From: Stutzerimonas stutzeri
Lineage (GTDB): Bacteria; Pseudomonadota; Gammaproteobacteria; Pseudomonadales; Pseudomonadaceae
Assembly (NCBI RefSeq): GCF_018138085.1
Contig: NZ_CP073105.1
Span: forward strand, 124,001 to 188,000
Direction of reading: 5' to 3'
DNA length: 64,000 bases
Notes under the pieces: model-generated
Database searches by the model: none
Told to the model about the DNA's origin: nothing
What the model saw: the letters and a program-made list of their open reading frames with translations, nothing else
Shown here: positions 8,370-17,765 of the stretch, one piece after another
Position numbering within the stretch: position 1 is the first letter of the stretch
How the letters are laid out: every line of letters begins with the position of its first letter
Made by a program: the position numbers and the translations under genes

Positions 8370-10520
8370 ATGGCGAAGACGGACGGGCCCATTGCGGCGA
8401 ACACCAGAACGCTCTCCGATATCGCCCTGCAGGCGGCATCCGAGGACATCTGGGCGCAGAAATACCGCCTGACCCGCAAGGACGGCACGCCGATCGACGA
8501 GAGCGTCGACGCAACCTGGCAGCGGGTCGCGCGGGCGCTGGCCGAGGTCGAGCCGGCCAAGCAGCGCGAGCACTGGTACGAGCGCTTCCTCTGGGCCTTG
8601 CGCCATGGCGCCATTCCGGCCGGGCGGATTATTTCCAACGCCGGTGCGCAGGACTACAAGCCGGCCACCTCGACCATCAACTGCACGGTCTCGGGCACCA
8701 TCAGCGACTCGATGGACGACATCCTCGGCAAGGTCCACGAGGCCGGGCTGACGCTCAAGGCCGGCTGCGGCATCGGTTACGAATACAGCACCCTGCGCCC
8801 GCGCGGCTCCTTTGTTTCGGGCGCCGGCGCGCACACCAGCGGGCCGCTGTCGTTCATGGATATCTTCGACAAGATGTGCTTCACCGTCAGCTCCGCCGGC
8901 GGACGTCGTGGCGCGCAGATGGGCACCTTCGATGTCGGCCATCCGGACGTGCGCGAATTCATCCGCGCCAAGCGCGAGGACGGCCGGCTGCGTCAGTTCA
9001 ACCTCAGTCTGCTGATCACCGACGAGTTCATGCAGGCGGTGGAGGCCGACGCCGAGTGGCCGCTGATCTTCCCGGTGCACACCAAGGAAGCCGCCGAGCT
9101 GAATCTGCAAGACGCCGAGCAGGCGCTCTGGCGCGAGTGGCCGGTGCACCACGACTACATCGTCCGCGACGACGGGCTGGTCGCCTGCAAGATCTACGGG
9201 CGCGTCAAGGCGCGGCATCTGTGGGACATGATCATGGTCTCCACTTATGACTACGCCGAGCCGGGTTTCATCCTCATCGACCGGGTCAACCAGCTGAACA
9301 ACAACTGGTGGTGCGAAGCGATCCGCGCCACCAACCCCTGCGGCGAGCAACCGCTGCCGCCCTACGGTTCCTGCCTGCTGGGCTCGATAAACCTGACCCA
9401 GTTCGTCATCGACCCCTTCGGCGGCGAGGCGCGTTTCGACTGGGACACCTACCGCGAGGTGGTGCGCGTCTTCACCCGCATGCTCGACAACGTAGTGGAG
9501 ATCAACGGCCTGCCCCTGGCGCAGCAACGTCACGAGATCGAGAGCAAGCGCCGCCACGGCATGGGCTTCCTCGGCCTCGGCTCGACCCTGACCCTGCTCA
9601 AGCTGCGCTATGGCAGCCCGGAAGCCTGCGTATTCACCGAGGAAGTGTCCCGCGAGATGGCGCTGGTCGGCTGGGAGCAGGCGCTCGAGTTGTCAAAGGA
9701 AAAAGGCCCGGCACCGCTGCTGACGGAGACGTTCGAGGTCACCGCCGAGATGCTGCGCAAGCGCCCGGAAATGAAAAAGGACGGCTACAAGGTCGGCGAC
9801 CGGGTCGCCGGTCGCGTGCTGCACGCCAAGTATTCGCGCTATATGCAGAAGATCGCCGAGTACGCGCCGGAGCTGATCGAGGCGCTGGCCGAGCAGGGCG
9901 CGCGCTTCACCCACCACAGCTCCATCGCACCCACCGGCACCATCAGCCTGAGCCTGGCCAATAATGCGTCCAATGGCATCGAACCGAGCTTCGCCCACCA
10001 GTATTCGCGCAACCTGATCCGCCCCGGGCGCAAGGCCAAGGAAAAGATCGAGGTGTTCAGTTACGAACTGCTGGCCTATCGCACGCTGATCAACCCGCGC
10101 GCCAAGCCCGGTTCGACCGAGCCGGGCGAGAAGCTGCCGGACTACTTCATCACCGCCGACGACGTCAGCCCGACTCAGCACGTCGACATTCAGGCCGCTG
10201 CGCAGCGCTGGGTCGACTCGTCGATCTCCAAGACCGCCAACGTGCCCACCGACTACCCGTTCGAGGCGTTCAAGGACATCTACCGCTATGCCTGGCGCCA
10301 GGGCCTCAAGGGCTGTACCACCTTCCGCTTCAACCCGGCCGCCTTCCAGGGCGTGCTGGTCAAGGAAGCCGATCTGGAGAAGACGCTGTACCGCTTCACT
10401 CTCGAGGACGGCAGCGTGGTCGAGCTCAAGGGCAATCAGGAGGTCGAATACGACGGTGAGGTGAACACTGCCGCCAACCTGTTCGATGCTCTGAAAGAAG
10501 GCTATTACGGCAAGTATTGA
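8370..10520 (+). CDS. nrdJa: Adenosylcobalamin-dependent (class II) ribonucleotide reductase, large part NrdJa
   Basis: A 716-residue B12-dependent reductase that converts ribonucleotides to deoxyribonucleotides irrespective of oxygen. Class II signatures include TSTINCTVSGTISDSMDDI, the glycine-rich GLTLKAGCGIGYEYS, the catalytic NPCGEQPLPPYGSCLLGSINL region near residue 325 and APTGTISLSLANNASNGIEP near 530. The protein ends without the C-terminal redox cysteines, which are on the separate NrdJb; this split is characteristic of Pseudomonas. The ATG is preceded by GAGGAT at a good distance. No cobalamin riboswitch was recognised in the 145 bp upstream. Confidence 0.95.
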   Translation: MAKTDGPIAANTRTLSDIALQAASEDIWAQKYRLTRKDGTPIDESVDATWQRVARALAEVEPAKQREHWYERFLWALRHGAIPAGRIISNAGAQDYKPATSTINCTVSGTISDSMDDILGKVHEAGLTLKAGCGIGYEYSTLRPRGSFVSGAGAHTSGPLSFMDIFDKMCFTVSSAGGRRGAQMGTFDVGHPDVREFIRAKREDGRLRQFNLSLLITDEFMQAVEADAEWPLIFPVHTKEAAELNLQDAEQALWREWPVHHDYIVRDDGLVACKIYGRVKARHLWDMIMVSTYDYAEPGFILIDRVNQLNNNWWCEAIRATNPCGEQPLPPYGSCLLGSINLTQFVIDPFGGEARFDWDTYREVVRVFTRMLDNVVEINGLPLAQQRHEIESKRRHGMGFLGLGSTLTLLKLRYGSPEACVFTEEVSREMALVGWEQALELSKEKGPAPLLTETFEVTAEMLRKRPEMKKDGYKVGDRVAGRVLHAKYSRYMQKIAEYAPELIEALAEQGARFTHHSSIAPTGTISLSLANNASNGIEPSFAHQYSRNLIRPGRKAKEKIEVFSYELLAYRTLINPRAKPGSTEPGEKLPDYFITADDVSPTQHVDIQAAAQRWVDSSISKTANVPTDYPFEAFKDIYRYAWRQGLKGCTTFRFNPAAFQGVLVKEADLEKTLYRFTLEDGSVVELKGNQEVEYDGEVNTAANLFDALKEGYYGKY

Positions 10521-10570
10521 GCCCCGACCGATAGCCGGGCGGCGCGGGCCGTCCGGATGGAGAAACCGCA

Positions 10571-11266
10571 ATGACCGTAAAGATCACCCAGCGCATCAAG
10601 GGCTTCAAGGTTGTCGATGAGACCCTTGAACGCCCCGCCGTCACCACTGAAAGCGCTCCCGGCAAGGCGGCGGTGGTGGAGATGGACGAGAGCCTGCAGC
10701 GCCCGGAAACGCTGGTGGGCATGACCTACAAAATCAAGTCGCCGCTGTTCGAACATGCACTCTACGTCACCGTCAACGACGTGGTGCTCAATGCCGGCAC
10801 GCCGCACGAGCAGCGCCGGCCGTTCGAGATCTTCATCAACTCGAAAAACATGGACCACTTCCAGTGGATCGTCGCGCTCACCCGAATCATGTCCGCAGTG
10901 TTCCGCAAGGGTGGCGACTGCACCTTCCTGGTCGAGGAGCTCAAGGCCGTGTTCGATCCGCGCGGCGGCTATCTAAAGAAAGGTGGTGTTTACATGCCAT
11001 CCATCGTCGCCGAGATCGGCGGCGTGCTGGAGCGGCACCTGATCGCCATTGGCATGCTCGAAGGCCATGCGCTGGACGAAACCCAGCTCAAGTACCTGGC
11101 TGAAAAACGCGCCGCCTATGAAGCCAGCCAGGGCGCCGCCACGGTGGAGCCGGGCGAGGGCTTCCCGGCGGGGGCGCAGCTGTGCAGTAAGTGCAGCACC
11201 CAGGCGGTGGTGCAGATGGACGGCTGCGCGACCTGTCTGAACTGCGGTAACTCGAAGTGCGGTTAG
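10571..11266 (+). CDS. nrdJb: Class II ribonucleotide reductase C-terminal part NrdJb
   Basis: A 231-residue protein carrying the C-terminal module of class II ribonucleotide reductase. It follows nrdJa by 50 bp. The last 27 residues contain CSKCSTQAVVQMDGCATCLNCG, giving CxxC pairs that act as the redox shuttle and metal site re-reducing the active-site cysteines. In P. aeruginosa both NrdJa and NrdJb are needed for activity. The two genes are clearly one operon, separated from downstream genes by a repeat block. Confidence 0.94.
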   Translation: MTVKITQRIKGFKVVDETLERPAVTTESAPGKAAVVEMDESLQRPETLVGMTYKIKSPLFEHALYVTVNDVVLNAGTPHEQRRPFEIFINSKNMDHFQWIVALTRIMSAVFRKGGDCTFLVEELKAVFDPRGGYLKKGGVYMPSIVAEIGGVLERHLIAIGMLEGHALDETQLKYLAEKRAAYEASQGAATVEPGEGFPAGAQLCSKCSTQAVVQMDGCATCLNCGNSKCG

Positions 11267-11278
11267 GCGGAGCATTGC

Positions 11279-11560
11279 ATTACGCCTTCGGACCGTCGGA
11301 TTACGCCTTCGGCTAATCCAACCTACGTTGGCTTGGGTGAGTTGTAGGATGGAATCGCCGCAGGCGCTTCCGTCGTTCACCGCGTGGATCGGGCGGACGA
11401 CGATGCCGCGGCCGGTTCGCTCTCTGGACCGTCGGATTACGCCTTCGGCGAATCCAACCTACCTTGGCTGGGCTGCGTTGCAGGATGGAATCCCGCAGGC
11501 GCTTCCGTGGCTCACCGCCTCGATCGGGCCGGGCGATGATCGTCGCCGCGGCCCTTTCGA
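11279..11560. repeat. Two direct repeats of about 136 bp plus a partial copy
   Basis: The gap between nrdJb and ppnN holds two tandem units starting at about 11290 and 11426. They share the block GGACCGTCGGATTACGCC (with TTCGGC..AATCCAACCTAC following) and TGTAGGATGGAATC..GCAGGCGCTTCCGT. The palindromic pair GGATTACGCC / TTGTAGGATGG-type blocks is of a kind common between Pseudomonas stutzeri genes. A partial unit precedes the first. No gene is seen here. Confidence 0.75.
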
Positions 11561-11563
11561 ATT

Positions 11564-12937
11564 TCAGGTCACCACGCGATAGCAGGGCTCGTACGGCCGG
11601 CCGCCGGGCAGCTTCATCCGGTGCTGCTCGACGAAGGCCTGCAGCAGGCGATCCAGCGGCTTCATGATCGTCTGTTCACCGTGGATCTCGTAGCGGCCGT
11701 ACCGCTCGATGCGGCGGATGCCCTTGTCCTTGACGTTGCCCGCGACGATGCCGGAGAACGCGCGGCGCAGGTTGGCGGCGAGGATATGCGGCGGCACCTC
11801 GCGGGTCAGTTGCAGGCTGGCCATGTTCTCGTGAGTCGGATCGAAGGGATGCTGGAAACCTTCGTCGATCTTCAACAGCCAGTTGAAATGGAAGGCATCG
11901 TTGCGCTCGCGGCGGAACTGCTTGACCGCCTTCAGCCCGTCGACCATCTGCCGTGCCACTTCGGCCGGATCATCGATGATCACCTGATAGAGCTTCTGCG
12001 CTTCGTCGCCCAGCGTCGCGCCGACGAAATCCCGCAGCTGCTGGAGGTAGGGCGCCGCGCTCTCAGGCCCGGTGAGGATGACCGGGAACGGCAGCTCGCG
12101 GTTGTCCGGATGCAGCAGGATGCCGAGCAGGTAGAGGAATTCTTCCGCCGTGCCGACGCCGCCAGGAAAGATGATGATGCCGTGACCGACACGGACGAAG
12201 GCTTCCAGGCGTTTCTCGATGTCCGGCAGGATCACCAGCTCGTTGACGATCGGGTTCGGTGCTTCGGCCGCGATGATGCCGGGCTCGGTCAGGCCCAGGT
12301 AGCGCCCGCCGATGATGCGCTGCTTGGCGTGGGCGATGGTGGCGCCCTTCATCGGGCCTTTCATCACGCCCGGGCCGCAGCCTGTGCAGATGTTCAGGTT
12401 GCGCAGGCCCAGTTCGTGGCCGACGCGCTTGCTGTACTTGTATTCCTCGCTGCTGATCGAGTGGCCGCCCCAGCACACCACCATGTTCGGCTCGACTCCG
12501 GGGCGCAGGGTGCGGGCATTGCGCAGCAGGTGGAAGACGTAATCGGTGATGCCTTGCGAGCTTTCGAGGTCGATGCGCGGGCTGCCCAGTTCGCTCTCGG
12601 TATAGACGATGTCGCGCAACGCGCTGAACAGCATCTCGCGCGTGCTGGCGATCATCTCGCCGTCAACGAAGGCGTCGGCCGGTGCGTTGAGCAGCTCCAG
12701 GCGCACACCGCGGTCCTGCTGATGGATGCGCACCTCGAAATCGTCGTAGGCCTCGAGAATGGTCTTGGCGTTGTCGATGCGTGCGCCAGTGTTGAGGATC
12801 GCCAGGGCGCATTGGCGAAACAGCGTGTAGGTGCTGCCGCAACCGGCTTCGCTGAGTTGCTGAACTTCACGTTGAGACAGGGTTTCCAGACTGCCCTTGG
12901 GGCTTACCGAGGCGTTGATTACATAGCGTGAGGTCAT
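11564..12937 (-). CDS. ppnN: Nucleotide 5'-monophosphate nucleosidase PpnN (YgdH, LOG family)
   Basis: A 457-residue cytosolic nucleosidase that hydrolyses purine and pyrimidine monophosphates to base and ribose 5-phosphate; in E. coli it is regulated by (p)ppGpp. The LOG-family core contains CTGCGPGVMKGPMKGA at about 185 and the catalytic PGGVGTAEEFLYLLGIL at about 258, flanked by the N-terminal DUF4478 and C-terminal DUF3412 regions that distinguish PpnN from small LOG proteins. The start ATG 12935-12937 is chosen because AGGGA lies 8 bases upstream; the frame extends seven residues further without a better site. Confidence 0.93.
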   Translation of the reverse strand: MTSRYVINASVSPKGSLETLSQREVQQLSEAGCGSTYTLFRQCALAILNTGARIDNAKTILEAYDDFEVRIHQQDRGVRLELLNAPADAFVDGEMIASTREMLFSALRDIVYTESELGSPRIDLESSQGITDYVFHLLRNARTLRPGVEPNMVVCWGGHSISSEEYKYSKRVGHELGLRNLNICTGCGPGVMKGPMKGATIAHAKQRIIGGRYLGLTEPGIIAAEAPNPIVNELVILPDIEKRLEAFVRVGHGIIIFPGGVGTAEEFLYLLGILLHPDNRELPFPVILTGPESAAPYLQQLRDFVGATLGDEAQKLYQVIIDDPAEVARQMVDGLKAVKQFRRERNDAFHFNWLLKIDEGFQHPFDPTHENMASLQLTREVPPHILAANLRRAFSGIVAGNVKDKGIRRIERYGRYEIHGEQTIMKPLDRLLQAFVEQHRMKLPGGRPYEPCYRVVT

Positions 12938-13348
12938 TCGTGTTGTCCCTGAAAACAATGCGACCTGGCTGGGGCGGCCGGGCGCATCAGGATAAGCGTC
13001 GATGCCGGTGGCCGCGACGCGTAAGGAAGGTGATCGGGCCGGGAGTTGCGCCGGCGTGCAGGCCTGCGGACGGCGGCGAGAGGCTTCGCGGTGGCAAGCC
13101 GATGAACGGCAAGGGCCATGTTACCCCAGCCGCTTTGCGCCGGGCTCCTGGCCCGCGACGTTGGGCGCCGATGCGCTGGCATTGATGTTTTCAGCCCGTT
13201 CCGGGGCACTGTTTCATTCATGCGTACATCCCGTACGACTCCTTGTGTCACCGTCTTTGACAGCGGACGAGGTCGTTTGAGTGCACGGGGCACGAATGGT
13301 TTTGCGGCGGCAGTTGCCTGGGGCAGGGCGGCTGCGCCTCGCCGGCGT
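12938..13348. other. 411-bp gap between ppnN and thrB with no recognised gene
   Basis: The stretch probably contains the ppnN promoter. Open frames here run antisense through an Arg/Pro/Ala-rich composition typical of GC-rich shadows. I see no repeat, terminator or RNA gene. Confidence 0.5.
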
Positions 13349-14299
13349 TCAAAACGCAAACGGCAAGGCGCTATCGCATTGCTGGCGAGCGGCGAGCAGG
13401 CGGCGAAACTCGCCCGGGTCCTTGATCAGTACGGCCTGCCCGGCGAAGGCCTGCGCGGCGATCAGACGCGACAGCCAGAAACGTACGCAGGCCACGCGCA
13501 GCATCGGCTTCCACAGTTCGGCTTCGGCCGGGGTGAAGCGGCGCAGGGCGGAATACGCGGCGAGCAATGCCTGGCAGCGGTCCTCGTCCAGCTCGCCGTT
13601 CGGGTGTGTGCACCAGTCGTTCACCGCGATGGCGATGTCGTAGAGCATCGGCCCGGAGCAGGCGTTGTAGAAGTCGATCACCCCGGTGAGGTGGTTGCCC
13701 TCGAACAGGACGTTGTCGCGAAACAGGTCGGCATGCAGGTTGGCCCGCGGCAGGGCGAGAATCTTCGGCTTGAGCTCGGCCATCTCGGCCAGGGCATCGC
13801 GCAGTAGCGGCAACTGATTCTCATCGAGCGACAAGGCCAGGCCGGGGCCCTCCTGCTGCATCCAGTCCAGACCGCGGTCGCTGCGGCGCTCGAGCAGGTT
13901 GTCGCGGGTGGCCAGGTGTAGGCGTGCCAGTAACCGTCCGACCTCGCTGCAGTGGTGCGGGTTGGGCGAAGTGACATGCTTGCCGGGCAGCCGTGGCTGC
14001 AGCAGCGCGGGCTTTTCCGCCAGCGAGCGCAGGGCTTCGCCGCGGTCGTCGCGCAGCGCATAAGGGACCGGCAGGCCGGCGCGGTGCAGCACGTCGAGCA
14101 GCTCAATGAAGAACGGCAGGTCCTGGCTGGGACCGCGCTCGATCAGGGTCAGGACGTATTCGCCCTGCTCGAGACTGACAAAGAAATTGCTGTTCTCGCT
14201 GCCTGCGGCGATCCCCTCGAAGGTGCGCAGGCGCCCGAGCCGATAGGGCGCCAGAAAGGCTTCGAGTTCTTCGCGTTGCAGCGGCGTGAATACCGACAT
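13349..14299 (-). CDS. thrB: Homoserine kinase (APH-fold type, ThrB)
   Basis: A 316-residue aminoglycoside-phosphotransferase-fold kinase that phosphorylates homoserine in threonine biosynthesis; Pseudomonas uses this type rather than the GHMP kinase. Visible motifs are the N-terminal ENSNFFV nucleotide-binding loop, the catalytic HADLFRDNVLF near residue 188 and the metal-binding VIDFYNACSG near 205. It lies between nrdJ/ppnN and polA as thrB does in P. aeruginosa. It is followed by no clear terminator. Confidence 0.92.
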   Translation of the reverse strand: MSVFTPLQREELEAFLAPYRLGRLRTFEGIAAGSENSNFFVSLEQGEYVLTLIERGPSQDLPFFIELLDVLHRAGLPVPYALRDDRGEALRSLAEKPALLQPRLPGKHVTSPNPHHCSEVGRLLARLHLATRDNLLERRSDRGLDWMQQEGPGLALSLDENQLPLLRDALAEMAELKPKILALPRANLHADLFRDNVLFEGNHLTGVIDFYNACSGPMLYDIAIAVNDWCTHPNGELDEDRCQALLAAYSALRRFTPAEAELWKPMLRVACVRFWLSRLIAAQAFAGQAVLIKDPGEFRRLLAARQQCDSALPFAF

Positions 14300-14328
14300 G
14301 AGTTGCTTCCGTTAACGTCGTTGCTGCG

Positions 14329-14610
14329 TTACCAGCTGAATATTTCCCAGGCTGGGATCAGCATCTCCGGCTTGTCGGCTCGGATGAAGTTGCTGTCGCC
14401 GTCGGCGCGCACCAGAAAGTAGGGCTTACCGTGCTTGGGTGTGATTTTCACCGCGTAGAGGAAGCCATTGACCCGGTATTCCTCGACGGTCCGGTCACCC
14501 TCCTGGCGGATGGTCACGTCGGGTTCACCCTCGACCGGGTCTTGAGCGAAACCGCTCAGCGGCACGAGCGCCAGCAGGCTGGCCAGCATCAGAGGTTTGA
14601 TCGCACGCAT
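14329..14610 (-). CDS. DUF2782 periplasmic protein
   Basis: A 93-residue secreted protein of unknown function with an N-terminal signal peptide (MRAIKPLMLASLLALVPLSGFAQ) and a conserved core EPDVTIRQEGDRTVEEYRVNG..YAVKITP..GKPYFLV characteristic of DUF2782. The start at 14610 is set by the signal peptide; the frame extends further upstream without justification. It precedes thrB by 29 bp on the same strand and is divergent from polA, matching the order in other Pseudomonas genomes. Expression with thrB is likely but a functional link is unknown. Confidence 0.85.
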   Translation of the reverse strand: MRAIKPLMLASLLALVPLSGFAQDPVEGEPDVTIRQEGDRTVEEYRVNGFLYAVKITPKHGKPYFLVRADGDSNFIRADKPEMLIPAWEIFSW

Positions 14611-14686
14611 GATAACCTTGTCCCTTTGTCGCCAAGTGGTCCGATGCATTCTAGCTGCGGTCCCGCCGAAAAGGTTGATCCTGCTC

Positions 14687-17431
14687 ATGAGCCAAACGCC
14701 CCTCGTTCTGGTGGACGGTTCGTCCTACCTCTACCGCGCCTTTCATGCGCTGCCGCCGCTGACCACCTCCACCGGCAAGCCCACCGGGGCGGTGAAAGGC
14801 GTGCTGAACATGCTCCTGGCGCTGCGCCGGCAATACCCGGACAGCCCCTTCGCGGTGGTCTTCGACGCCAAGGGCCCGACCTTCCGTGACACCCTGTTCG
14901 CCGAATACAAGTCCCACCGACCGCCGATGCCCGATGACTTGCGCAGCCAGGTCGAACCGCTGCACGCCAGCGTACGTGCGCTGGGCATGCCGCTGCTGTG
15001 TATCGATGGCGTCGAGGCCGATGACGTCATTGGTACACTGGCGCGCCAATGCGCGGCGCTCAAGCGCGACGTGATCATCTCTACCGGCGACAAGGACATG
15101 GCGCAGCTGGTCTGCCCGCACGTCACCCTGGTCAACACCATGAGTGGCAGCGTCTACGACATCGAAGGCGTGAAGAACAAGTTCGGCGTCGGTCCGGAGT
15201 TGATCATCGATTTTCTCGCGTTGATGGGCGACAAGGTCGACAACATTCCCGGCGTACCGGGCGTGGGCGAGAAGACTGCCTGCGGCCTGCTCAACGGGAT
15301 CGAAGGCGGTCTCAAGGGGCTCTACGAGAACCTCGACAAGGTCGCCGAGCTGCCGATTCGCGGCGCCAAGTCGCTGGCCGCCAAGCTCGAGGAGCATCGC
15401 ACGGCGGCGTTCATGTCCTATGAGCTGGCGACCATCAAGCTCGACGTGCCGCTGGACGTGCAGGTCGAGGATCTGATGCCCGGCGAGCCGCACCGCGAAG
15501 CGCTGATCGCGTTGTACCGCGAGCTGGAGTTCAAGCAGTGGCTCGACGAGCTGCTGCGAGAAGCCAAGGCGGCGGGCGAGAATTGCGAAGTGCAGCCCGA
15601 AGGCTGTTCGATCCAGGCCGAGGCCGAATACAGCACGATTTTCGAGCAGGCCGAATTCGACGCCTGGCTCGAACGCCTGAAGGCCGCCGAATGCTTCGCC
15701 TTCGATACCGAGACCACCAGCCTCGATGCGCAGAAGGCGCAGCTGGTCGGCGTCTCCTTCGCCATCGAGGCGGGCAAGGCGGCTTATGTGCCGCTTGGCC
15801 ACAGCTACATGGGCGTACCGCAGCAGCTGAACATGGAGGCTGTACTGGCCGCGCTGAAACCGCTGCTGGAAGACCCTGGCAAGCGCAAGATCTGTCAGCA
15901 CGGCAAGTACGACATGAACGTGCTGATGCACTACGGCATCGAAATGCGCGGCATGACCTTCGACACCATGCTCGAATCCTACGTCCTCGACGCCACCGCG
16001 ACCCGCCATGACATGGACAGCCTGGCGCTGAAATACCTCGGCCGCGGCACCATCCGTTTTGAGGACATCGCCGGCAAGGGCGCCAAGCAGCTGACCTTCG
16101 ACCAGATCGCCGTGGAGCAGGCCGGGCCCTATGCCGCCGAAGACGCCGACGTCACCCTGCGCCTGCACCAGACGCTGATGGGCAAGCTGGAGGCCACCCC
16201 GTCGTTGCTCAAGGTGCTCAACGAAATCGAGATGCCGCTGGTGCCGGTGCTGGCGCGTATCGAGCGCAACGGTGCACTGGTCGATGCCAACCTGCTCGGG
16301 CTGCAAAGCGTCGAGATCGGCAACAAGCTCGTCGAGCTTGAGCGCGAGGCTTACGACATTGCGGGCGAGGAATTCAACCTCGGCTCGCCCAAGCAGCTCT
16401 GCGCGATCCTCTATGACAAGCTCGGCTGCCCGGTGCTGTCGAAGACCGCCGGCGGTCAGCCGTCCACCGCCGAGAGCGTGCTCGCCGATCTGGCCGAGAA
16501 AGATTACCCGCTGCCCAAGGTGATCATGCAGCATCGTAGCTTGAGCAAGCTCAAGGGCACCTACACCGACAAGCTGCCGTTGCAGATCAATCCGCGCACC
16601 GGACGCATCCACACCAGCTACCACCAGGCCGTGACCGCTACCGGTCGCCTGTCATCGTCAGATCCGAACCTGCAGAACATCCCGATCCGCACCGCCGAAG
16701 GCCGACGGATTCGCCAGGCCTTCGTCGCCGCGCCCGGCTACAAGCTGCTCGCCGCCGACTACTCGCAGATCGAGCTGCGGATCATGGCGCACCTGGCGCA
16801 GGATGCCGGCTTGCTATACGCCTTCCAGAACGACCTGGACGTGCACCGCGCCACCGCGGCGGAGGTCTTCGGCGTCGCGCTGGATCAGGTGAGCAACGAC
16901 CAGCGGCGCAGCGCCAAGGCGATCAACTTCGGTCTGATCTACGGCATGAGCGCCTTTGGCCTGGCCAAGCAGATCGACGTCAGCCGAGGCGACGCGCAGG
17001 CTTATATCGACCGCTATTTCGCCCGTTACCCGGGCGTGCTCGCCTACATGGAGCGCACCCGCGCCCAGGCGGCTGAGCAAGGCTATGTCGAGACGCTGTT
17101 CGGTCGCCGGCTGTACCTGCCGGAAATCAATTCGAAGAACGGGGCCATGCGCAAGGGCGCCGAGCGCACCGCGATCAACGCGCCCATGCAGGGCACCGCG
17201 GCGGACATCATCAAGCGCGCCATGATCGCCGTGGACGGCTGGCTGCAGCAGAGCGGGCTCGATGCACGGGTGATCCTGCAGGTGCACGATGAACTGGTGC
17301 TGGAGGTACGCGAGGATCTGGTGGAGCAAGTGCGCGAGCAGATCTGCCCGCTGATGAGTCAGGCCGCTCAGCTGGACGTGCCGCTGCTGGTCGAGGCCGG
17401 AGTCGGCAACAACTGGGACGAGGCGCACTGA
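14687..17431 (+). CDS. polA: DNA polymerase I
   Basis: A 914-residue repair and Okazaki-fragment-processing polymerase. The N-terminal 5'-3' exonuclease domain (about 1-290) shows VDGSSYLYRAFHALPP and ISTGDKDMAQLV. The 3'-5' exonuclease domain (about 320-510) has the intact FDTETTSLD motif. The polymerase domain shows motif A LLAADYSQIELRIMAHL, motif B RRSAKAINFGLIYGMS and motif C QVHDELVLEV. The ATG at 14687 is chosen because MSQTPLVLVDGSS is the conserved N-terminus. It is divergent from the DUF2782/thrB pair and followed by a candidate ErsA sRNA. Confidence 0.97.
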   Translation: MSQTPLVLVDGSSYLYRAFHALPPLTTSTGKPTGAVKGVLNMLLALRRQYPDSPFAVVFDAKGPTFRDTLFAEYKSHRPPMPDDLRSQVEPLHASVRALGMPLLCIDGVEADDVIGTLARQCAALKRDVIISTGDKDMAQLVCPHVTLVNTMSGSVYDIEGVKNKFGVGPELIIDFLALMGDKVDNIPGVPGVGEKTACGLLNGIEGGLKGLYENLDKVAELPIRGAKSLAAKLEEHRTAAFMSYELATIKLDVPLDVQVEDLMPGEPHREALIALYRELEFKQWLDELLREAKAAGENCEVQPEGCSIQAEAEYSTIFEQAEFDAWLERLKAAECFAFDTETTSLDAQKAQLVGVSFAIEAGKAAYVPLGHSYMGVPQQLNMEAVLAALKPLLEDPGKRKICQHGKYDMNVLMHYGIEMRGMTFDTMLESYVLDATATRHDMDSLALKYLGRGTIRFEDIAGKGAKQLTFDQIAVEQAGPYAAEDADVTLRLHQTLMGKLEATPSLLKVLNEIEMPLVPVLARIERNGALVDANLLGLQSVEIGNKLVELEREAYDIAGEEFNLGSPKQLCAILYDKLGCPVLSKTAGGQPSTAESVLADLAEKDYPLPKVIMQHRSLSKLKGTYTDKLPLQINPRTGRIHTSYHQAVTATGRLSSSDPNLQNIPIRTAEGRRIRQAFVAAPGYKLLAADYSQIELRIMAHLAQDAGLLYAFQNDLDVHRATAAEVFGVALDQVSNDQRRSAKAINFGLIYGMSAFGLAKQIDVSRGDAQAYIDRYFARYPGVLAYMERTRAQAAEQGYVETLFGRRLYLPEINSKNGAMRKGAERTAINAPMQGTAADIIKRAMIAVDGWLQQSGLDARVILQVHDELVLEVREDLVEQVREQICPLMSQAAQLDVPLLVEAGVGNNWDEAH

Positions 17432-17528
17432 GTTACGCAGGTAGGCGGACGATGGCCCGGCTCGCCACCGTTCCAACGGCTGCCGGCGATAGGGTCGGAG
17501 CTTGGAGAAAAATATTTCCATCCGCATT

Positions 17529-17556
17529 GAACTTGCGGAGCAACAGATCGGTCTGA
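17529..17556 (+). promoter_or_regulatory. AlgU (sigma-22)-type promoter upstream of the candidate ErsA sRNA
   Basis: A GAACTT -35 element (17529-17534) and TCTGA -10 element (17552-17556) are separated by 17 bp, matching the envelope-stress sigma factor AlgU consensus GAACTT-N16/17-TCTGA. P. aeruginosa ersA is known to depend on AlgU, so the match in the corresponding place supports both calls. Confidence 0.8.
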
Positions 17557-17562
17557 GGCTAC

Positions 17563-17691
17563 GAAGGGTGTAAAAGCCCTTCGATGCTCCTTGTTGTGTT
17601 AAGTGTTGGCAGATCTCTGGACCTCGCCCTAGCGGTCCGGATTTGGACCTCGAACTTCCCCCTCCCCCAACGAAGTTCGAGGTTTTTTTTT
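17563..17691 (+). ncRNA. ersA: Candidate ErsA-type small RNA downstream of polA
   Basis: A transcript of about 129 nt is inferred from the AlgU-type promoter (start expected 6-9 nt after TCTGA) to the strong terminator ending in a T-run at 17691. ErsA of P. aeruginosa is about 132 nt, lies next to polA and is AlgU-dependent; it is the positional counterpart of Spot 42 and regulates mRNAs such as algC. Here a C-rich loop (CCCCCTCCCCC region, 17658-17668) sits in the terminator hairpin and could be the seed. The exact 5' end is inferred, and I could not compare nucleotide identity with ErsA. Confidence 0.72.
17647..17691 (+). terminator. Strong rho-independent terminator of the sRNA
   Basis: Perfect 12-bp arms ACCTCGAACTTC (17647-17658) and GAAGTTCGAGGT (17672-17683) flank a C-rich loop and are followed by nine T. 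It ends the candidate ErsA transcript. Confidence 0.93.
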
Positions 17692-17765
17692 CGTCCCGAG
17701 AAAAGTGCCGGGACGGCAGGCCGGTTGTTCACGCGGCGTGCTTTCCGGCTCGCGCGCTGCTTTGG

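Noticed and set aside
14651..16624. A 657-codon minus-strand frame opposite polA.
   Set aside because: It is a GC-rich antisense shadow with His/Gln/Arg-biased composition; polA is unambiguous on the other strand.
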